Source: Owenia fusiformis
Lineage: Eukaryota > Annelida > Polychaeta > Sabellida > Oweniidae
Length of the DNA: 64,000 bases
Direction: 5' to 3'
Assembly: GCA_903813345.2 (NCBI GenBank)
Contig: CAIIXF020000001.1
Coordinates: 36,237,366 to 36,301,365 of the forward strand
Shown here: positions 56,528 through 64,000 of the stretch, piece after piece
Numbering within the stretch: the stretch's first letter is position 1
Layout: each line of letters starts with the position of its first letter
The notes under the pieces: generated by a model
Database searches by the model: none
What the model was told of the DNA's origin: nothing
Seen by the model: the letters and a program-made list of their open reading frames with translations, nothing else
Program-made: the position numbers and the translations under genes

Positions 56528-58464
56528 GCAATTGCACTTCACTATTAACTGTAATGCATTTTCTTTGCAAAGTAGTTCCCTGTGTTTTTGTTCAGTTTTA
56601 TTGGATAGTTAGAAATCAATTGGGACATCCCGGAGTGTAATTTAACAAGCTCAGATGTGGACATTAAGTCTTGATTAAAGCATATATTACCATCAAATTG
56701 CTTTGGCCTTAATTGCCTCATTGGATGGTCATCTCTTCTGTAAATTACAGGTAGACAATGTCATATGATCCATTCAAGATAGGGCAGTGAAAGTGTATAT
56801 GTTTAATCATGGTCTTCAATAAATACTTGGAGTCTATGATTTAACATTTATTAAACTCAGGGCTGGACCATTTGGTATAACGGTAAAGTGGTCCACATTT
56901 TGTTCACCTACATCTGTACGTCCTGTTTATTTTTTAAACTAAGAGCCAGCCAACTTTTGTTTTGCCCAGAGCTTGTGTGTTATTTAAACAGAAAATATGT
57001 CTGGATTATTTGTCTAAAGAAGCATGACCAAAATCATATCCTTCATTGTTTTACTGCATGTCCTGGAGTTTTACCAGACCATCAGTTGTCTTTGTGATCA
57101 TGATATCCGCTTTTTTACACTCAATCATGTCCTGTTTTTTTCTTATTGTAAAAACATTCTTTGTATACACTTGTAGAAATTAATTAAAATCATGTTTCAT
57201 GGATTTTCATGGATACAGTATAATATTCATATTAGGGAAAATGGAAATATATTATAGAAACACAGTAAAATAATTAGATATCAAAAATTGCTAAGCATAA
57301 CTGGTTTCAAGGAAATAAACCCCAACATACAAAAGAAACAATGTTAAAGTATTTCCTCACAGTCTTTTGTGTCTTTTGTAGCTTTCCACATCTTGGACAT
57401 TTTCTCATAGCAGTATTTGATCACTCCCCGATTAACTGTCACCTATCTTACTCTCACTTACATTTAATTGAGTATTTACTCCTCTTTTTCAGTTATTAAG
57501 CTCTCCTCTTCTCCTGTCAGACTACCATTAGCACAAGCCAAAATCACAATCAGAAAGACACTTGTAGAGCTATCATAGGCATCATTGAACTGATTTAAAT
57601 CATCGGCATTTCATGTTCATCAGGCATGCTCTTAATTTTTTATTTGCTCTTAATTTATTTAGTTGGTTGAAACATGAGGGAGAAAAACTAATGGCTCAAA
57701 GACAAGGTCACTAAGACCTACATTTTTATCAATGAGTTCCATTATAATGATTACCTTTCATAAGATCAATTTAATTTATGACATACTAGCTTTACTTAGG
57801 TTAGTTTCAAGAGGGAACATACCTTTATAGGAATAGTATTATAATTTAGACTAAAATAATTGAGTGTTTATATTATTACATTTATACACAGTGGACTATG
57901 ATATACATAAATAAATGAGTTTGGACAAAAGGCTTTTGCTTATGCGGAGTTCTCTCATATAAATAATTAATGCAAAGTAAAAATCAATCACAGTGGAAGA
58001 AATTGATGAAACTTATTTCCACTCCAAGTTATTATCGTACAGTTTTTATTATTGCACTTATTCGCTGTGCTTGATTTATCAAATTATTAGCACATACGAG
58101 GGATAATTAAAAATAATAGAAAATATTATTTCCCAGTTATCGTTCAGTGTTATTTTATGTAACTTAACATTGTTTCATCTATGTGGCATTATGTTAACCA
58201 ATACTCCTATTCGCGATAAGAGTTCAGGTGGTAATTTACATAAATATCTCCCATGATGCATCGTTTTGGAAGGGACACATTTTCATTGGCCCGTCGAACA
58301 AGTCGATTACTCTGAATGTTTCTCAGCTTCTACTCTTCCATCAGTCCTCAAGCATAGTTATATAATCCAATCTATTCAATAATCAGAAAGATATTCTGAG
58401 ATTCAAAATAACATTATTTATATTTTTTCGATCTTCGATGGCGTCTGAGCACTTTCTGGGATAT
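56528..58464. other. Intergenic, nothing recognised
   Basis: AT-rich. No supported gene or element. Confidence 0.4.
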
Positions 58465-58489
58465 CAGTGACGTCACTGGAATTGGGCGG
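58465..58489. promoter_or_regulatory. Candidate promoter elements: CRE palindrome and GC box
   Basis: CAGTGACGTCACTG (58465-58478) is a perfect palindrome around the full CRE TGACGTCA, followed six bases later by GGGCGG. The surroundings (58250-58740) are less AT-rich than the flanks. A promoter for a gene outside the window or with small exons is possible; no coding exon was found near it. Confidence 0.3.
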
Positions 58490-59254
58490 CATTTTCATCT
58501 ACAGATTTCTTCGGATTTGGGGATTATAGTTCAAAAAGCTTTGTCATATATCTTAATTACATACGTACCTATCGTTTGTGCAAATGAAACTCTAGATAAA
58601 TGTTTAATAGAGTCGCAGTGCGGCATTGAAAATAGCACCCCTGTGTAATCCAATGGGAAAGAACCCGGATGTAGACGAAGTTGTACCATACATGAGAGCT
58701 CTTCAAACGGGAGGCAGCTAAACTGAGCGAAATTAAACGTTATCGCGTATTGGTATATTAAGTTCACCTTTTTAAAGACTTTAAATAGTGTTGTCATTAT
58801 TATATCAGAATTCATTTTAATCATAATCTGTCATGTTATCATATTCATTAATGGTACCCATCACATCTTTGTCAATTGCATTGCAAAGAGACAAATATAT
58901 ATTTTGGGGTTTATTTTATAGTTCATTATTTATGTATCTAGATAAGAAATCTCCTCAGGCAATATATCTGTAATACTACTAAAATCATTAGAACATTATT
59001 CTCCAGATTTATGAGTATGTTTTCATAATATTGCCTTCTAAAAGATTTGAATCATGCTGAATAACTGTGGATTTATACCATTAGATTATTATTTCATCAT
59101 CATATTTTGCCTCCAAACAAATTAGGTTGTATTCAGTTCATATTCTTTCACATAAATCTTTCCCAGGCTCTTTTGTTTAATGCCAGCTTCAGTAATCCCA
59201 ATCTGTTTATACAAGTAGATGAACAAGAGATGATTGAGATGCATGAGAATATTA

Positions 59255-59505
59255 AGGCAAGGCATTGTGGAATAGGAAATATACTTTCTCAGATTAGGTT
59301 TTCAGTGGTATTTCTAAGGCAAGGTGCTGTGTAGTAGGAAGTCCTATTTGCAGGTTAGGTTTTCAATGGTATTTCTAAGGCAAGGTGCTTTGTCCTAGAA
59401 TGCACTTTCCCAGATTAGGTTTCCAGTGGTATTTCTAAGGCAAGGTGCTGTGTAGTAGAGATTACTATTGGCAGGTTAGGTTTTAATGGTATTTCTAGAG
59501 TCAGG
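59255..59505 (+). repeat. Tandem repeat, four units of about 61 bp
   Basis: TTAGGTTTTCAGTGGTATTT and CTAAGGCAAGGTGCTGTGTA recur, starting near 59293, 59355, 59416 and 59476. The open frame at 59107-59334 is partly repeat and is not considered a gene. Confidence 0.85.
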
Positions 59506-59729
59506 GCAATCTGTGCGAGGTTTGGTTTTTACTTGTTTGTTTTTTAATTAAGGGAAGTACTTCATTCCCATGATTCAAATTGCTTTTCTGCGATCAGTTC
59601 AGTTTTAGTTTGAACAAAAAACGTGAACAAATTTGGGGCAGGTTGATATTCTGTCATACTTGTGTCGGGTGTATACTTTTTGTTTTGACACTAAACAAAA
59701 ATATTCCTGCAATATAAGGTGCATTATGC

Positions 59730-59850
59730 AGGCCCATAGCCAGGATTTGCCAAGGGGGGTTCACTTTTTGAAAAATTCCAAAAATGGCCAAAGTCACTTA
59801 AAAAGTGCTCAGAATGATGAAAAACTGCATGATTTTGAAAGATTTTTCTC
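59730..59850 (+). repeat. Dispersed repeat, second copy of 8538-8720
   Basis: GCCCATAGCCAGGATTTGCC, AAAAAGTGCTCAGAATGATG and AAACTGCATGATTTTGAA match 8538-8720 with the same order. The source element is not recognised. Confidence 0.8.
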
Positions 59851-61381
59851 GTAGATTGAGAAAAAGGTATAATGTCTGCCCCCAAACTTTGAAGAATAAG
59901 AACTCTAAAAACATGGTGTATAAATTCAAAGCACCCTGTTAGATCTCTGAAGTGTAATACATCTGTTTTGATCAATGAGATGCTTTGATCTGGTGGTTTA
60001 AAGTGAAATTTCAATAGCTATTAGAAATCATTGAATTTCATTTTATGCCTTCATCTGTAAACATCATATTTGAAAATTTTAAACATTTTCAATGATTCAT
60101 CAAGGGTTGTATACAACTGATTAATTTTTGATCAACCATCTTATTTTCTGGTGACCATTTTACAAGTATTTTTCATCATAATTGATATATACTGCCAACC
60201 ACTGCTGACCATTGTAAACAGCTTGTTAGATTTTTTCGAGTTTTTCATTCATGTCACACAGTTCTAGTTAAAATTGGGCTAGATGCAAGACTTGTATAAG
60301 CTAGATTAATTGATTCTGCTATGACTAGGTAATTTAGATACTTTCAACAAATAGTAAATAAAATGATATCCTCCTCTTCTACAGTTTGTACATACGGTGA
60401 TAAATTAAGATTTCTGTAAATGTGATTTGTCAGTGTCGTAATTGTCAACGTGATAACTGCCAGCTTTGTTTAATTAGAAAAAAGGTAAATCTAGGATTTT
60501 CAAGAAATCTTGATATATATCTTCTTCGTTGACAGATATATGATCTTGTCTGGGGCAAGATGTCTTGATCTTCTGAACTGAAATGAGGCTTTGAAAATGC
60601 CTATAGAAATTGAAGACACTGCATGCACCCACAAGATACTCAAATAGCAATAGATTAGGTTGAACTTTGATTTATTTAATTGGTTTATTTTTTAAGCATG
60701 TGATTTCGATATTACATTCCCTTGTTCTGGTCTTTTGGTTCATGTTTCCATATGGTTCATGGATATTTTGTATTTGTTAGGTTGTTTTTAATGTTGCTAC
60801 TTGTGCTTTTTGCATATAAGTTTTCATTTTCCTGATATTGTTGATTGATAGCTTCACGATCATGGAGAATGACTGTGACCATGATCACGTCCACATAACA
60901 CTTCTAACCAATATAAATCTTATAACAGGATATAAATCAATCGGAAAATATTGACAAAAAATATTGTTGTAGCTAAGAATGACATTTTCTAGTGTGACAA
61001 CATTTTCTAGTATTATAGCAAACATCGTACATTGACTCATCAAATCTTGATTTGTGAATGTTTTTCATTTTTGGCCTCGGCAGGTGTCGATCATTTTAAA
61101 AGTACTCCAAGTATTCGTGAAGTTTCAAATCTTGTGGATTTTCAAAAATATGTGTTTCTTCCTTCTCAATTACTAGGTAACTGTAGTCAAAATAACATAC
61201 TGGTGCTTTATAAACAAATGCCATAGACAAGGCATGAAAGAAAGTTACTGCAAAATACAAATACAAGACTTCAACTACAAAATTAATTTAAATCATAACC
61301 TCAATCATTTCTCATCTTCATCACATTTTTACCTGTATGGACTATACAGAATATTCTGTCATTGTCACAACCTCATAGACA
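59851..61381. other. Intergenic, nothing recognised
   Basis: AT-rich. GCCTCGGCAG at 61075 followed by an open frame to 61226 could be an exon, but no family is recognisable. Confidence 0.35.
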
Positions 61382-61385
61382 TACA

Positions 61386-61555
61386 GTAAAACCTGTGCAG
61401 GAGGAACACCTTTGGCACCTCTAAAAAGTGTTCCACTTAGAAGACGTTCTATTTACAGAGGTTAATTTAACAGTAAGTCAGTCGGTTGTGGGACTGTTAA
61501 AAGTGTTCTACTACATATGGAGGTGTTCCACTTACAGAGGTGTTCCACTTTACGT
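61386..61555. mobile_element. Possible pogo-like miniature element
   Basis: Starts ACAGTAAAACCTGTGCAGGA and contains several GTGTTCCACTTACAGAGGTG motifs in both orientations. The end resembles those at 29591, 30885 and 21525, but the right boundary is not clear. Confidence 0.45.
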
Positions 61556-64000
61556 TTGTATACAGATATCTAATTCCACATCATTCAGTATCTGTGTAAT
61601 ATTCCACATTCTAAACAATCAATTATTACAACTGCTCAAATATGAATTAAGGATCCCATACATATGCAATTGACATCTTCTATATGCCTAGTGACATATA
61701 CTATAATTGGTGAATTCATTGAACTGAATATTGCTGTTAGAGGAAAATATAATAGGGCATGGAGTATTATAGAAATCAAAGTCTCAAGCTCATTCATTCT
61801 TGGTCTATATCAAATATTCTGAAGATTATGTCATCAATCATGGTGTGCTAATTTCTTTTGCGTTGAAGCACTCTCATAAGTTATGATACAGGAACGTCAC
61901 TGGGGTTTTGAGTTGTTAGTGGTATATAATATATGCAATGTATAATTAGATACCACAAAATATTCTACTTTGAATGTCACCTTGTACTGAGGTGGAGCAA
62001 TCCAGGAAATATTGAAATATTGGATAAAATCCAGAGTAGAATATTTGTGACTGTTAACATACAATTACCTATTTTAACAATTGGCCAGAGTATATTTGAC
62101 ATCATTTTGAGGTGAAATTGTAATAATATAACATATACCATTGCATGATAACATTAGTTGACCTGTAATTGAAAATTAGAATAAAAAGTGACAATTTGAC
62201 ATCTTTATCAAAATATTCAAATTCAGTACAAACGATCTTATGATTTGAATTTAGAAAATTGGTCAGTTGGTTAATTGGTCAGTTTTGAATGTGGGGTATA
62301 TCCCTCAGGAAATTTCCCTATTTCCCTCAGGATATACCTCATATCCAAAATCTCCCATAACATAACCCTCATATATTATGAGCGTTAATTGATGATAGTG
62401 TACCTTTATTAAATAAAAGGTGCCAATAAAAATGTTCTACTGTATTTGTTTTACACATATAGTGTACTTGTATATTCAGAAAGTGGCATATGGGTATCAA
62501 CATTTAGTATCTGTTTGCCTTTTAGCAAATACAAATGTACATGTTTATGCCTTTGTTTGGTAAACAATAAGTTTGAGTGTGGAGCTATGTACTATATTTA
62601 GTACATAGGTGTGTCAGCTGTAAGACATAAAACATTACACTTGACGGATCCAACACATTTTAAAGCCTTAACTGTTTATCTGAAACAACCTACTACATCT
62701 ACATGTATGTTTATCCGTTGTTCCTAGAAAGGGGATTAGATAATATTTCGTTCATCATTAAGTTAGGGATTTTCACGTGATCTCCAAGAATTGAACAACT
62801 GAATATTAAATCCATTTGAAAAATGCACTCTGTGATCTTGTGAGATCTGTGCCTCCGATGGGGTTTAATTTTTTTATTAATTTTTTTCCACGCAAGTGCA
62901 GAAATCCTTTTCACACTTGAAATTTGGGATGCTCCCTTGTTAGTTTTCAGATTCGCCCCTCATCATGTGTTCCGCTGTGGCTATTAAATCTGGCATCATT
63001 ATTATGTTTGCATGACTATAAAATGTAGCATATTGTTTTTATGCGTGACTTCTTTAATATGTAACATTATATATTTGTGTGGTTACTTAAATGTGGCATC
63101 ACCAACAATAACAACTGCCTCTCATTTTTGTAATTTGGCTAATTTCCTTATAGACCATGACTTATTGGAAGATAACTAACACGACGGCTTTCTATTAGCC
63201 AGTTGAACCAAGAGTCAAGGTAATAAGACTATGGTATATTCTTTAATAAATGGTAAACATCACTGTGGTCAACACAAACAAACCAGCTCAGAATGGGCCT
63301 GTCTGATTAATGCAACCAACCATATCATATTAAGGTGACTGTTAACTTAATCGATTTTCAGAAAAAATTGAAAATTTCACAATCTTGAAATTTTCAAACT
63401 CTTCCTGAGAAGTCGTTTTTATTATTTCACATATGCTTGTGCACTGTAATCATTACAAAGACATCAAAGAACAACAAAAAAACTTTAGTTTGAGAAAAAA
63501 AAGTGTCGTTAAAGAATTTGAGAAGATTTTTTTCTAGGAGTAGCCCGTGAAAAACCGCTGATTCAAAATATCTGAACATTTCAGAAAATATACTTCAAAC
63601 ATATATCAAAAACGAAGGAGCAACGGAAATTTGAAAAATTACCCGATAAAAAAATTGGGATCAAAATAAGGAAAAAAGTACACTTCTCAAATTGTTTTTT
63701 TCTATTTTTTTAAATTTGTATGAGAGATTTCAAAATTCTAAAGCTCCTTCCATTTTGGGCTATATTAAAGGGATGTTTCAGAGAAATTAGAAAAAAAAAT
63801 GTTCAGGGACCTTTGCCGTGCTACTCTTTTTGTCAATTTTTCTGTCACATTTTCAGAGGACTCAAATTCCCATTCCAAAATGTTTACTGTTTCTATTTGC
63901 ATTACCACAGTGAGCCTGGTTATATAAATGATAAGTGGAACTAAAAAATTGAGAGAAAATCCAACCAAAAGACAGTTAATTTTGATGGTCAGATTATACT
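61556..64000. other. Intergenic to the window end
   Basis: AT-rich, no supported gene. A small inverted pair GGGTATATCC/GGATATACC lies at 62296-62338. From about 63334 (AAGGTGACTGTTAACTTAAT) to the edge the sequence has a different texture (A-runs, fewer TA steps) and may be an element cut by the window end. Confidence 0.35.

Noticed and set aside
58531-58824. 97-codon minus-strand frame in the GC-richer island
   Set aside because: No domain, and it extends into AT-rich flanks; it could hide an exon but this is not supported.

Overview
The window is nuclear DNA of an animal, very probably a marine invertebrate. Protein-coding genes are sparse and split by introns with GT..AG borders. Most of the sequence is AT-rich and packed with miniature inverted-repeat elements, foldback elements and tandem arrays. 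I cannot name the species or phylum. The repeat style (palindrome-headed elements with tandem cores, CAGGGTG-ended miniature elements) and an intronless FMRFamide-receptor-like GPCR recall molluscs, brachiopods or invertebrate deuterostomes, but that is only an impression.

Four genes are well supported. (1) Acireductone dioxygenase (ADI1) lies on + in four exons, 2800-4174, and encodes 183 aa with all four metal ligands. (2) An RBBP9-type serine hydrolase lies on + at 9056-9619 (187 aa). (3) A type II membrane glycosyltransferase of the nucleotide-diphospho-sugar transferase family lies on -. I rebuilt it from two distant exons, 25979-27059 and 22417-22835, which join in phase to give 499 aa; its 3.1-kb intron is full of transposon debris. 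(4) A class A peptide GPCR lies on - at 50719-51876 (385 aa, no intron in the coding part). Broken coding remnants are a LINE 3' end (19893-20905, -), a Tc1/mariner-like transposase fossil (24925-25540, +) and a short basic ORF head behind a TATA box (44970-45186, -). The genes are unrelated in function and do not form a pathway.

Layout: 0.1-2.4 kb is an element with a 15-unit tandem core; 2.8-4.25 kb is ADI1; 5.1-7.5 kb holds miniature elements; 9.0-10.1 kb is RBBP9; 10.4-19.1 kb is a repeat interrupted by an 8.04-kb element with long inverted arms and a perfect 8-bp target duplication, which itself carries a TA-flanked element carrying a Harbinger-like element (four nested levels). Then follow the LINE tail (19.9-20.9 kb), the glycosyltransferase gene (22.4-27.1 kb), a run of foldback and miniature elements (27.3-31.4 kb), two elements with clear target duplications (35.4-37.3 kb), a pentanucleotide array (37.6-38.1 kb), a 3.45-kb 41-bp minisatellite (40.2-43.7 kb), more miniature elements (45-47.8 kb), the GPCR (50.7-51.9 kb), a 2.5-kb element with 44-bp perfect inverted ends (54.0-56.5 kb), and about 7.5 kb with little that can be recognised.

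My repeat-family labels: A = ends TGTCACCACC/GGTGGTGACA; B = head AGCTCACATGGTGAGCT; C = head beginning TATCCCATCGAAC; D = ends AATAACCCAGATGCGAGTAG. Families A, B and C share one plan: a short palindrome at the left end, a GTCC/GTCT-rich stretch, then a core that tends to form tandem arrays. The giant 41-bp minisatellite is best explained as an amplified left end of family B. No previously undescribed biological system with protein components is visible. The most notable things are the nested 8-kb element, the minisatellite's origin and the shared plan of families A-C. All coordinates and alignments were made by eye.
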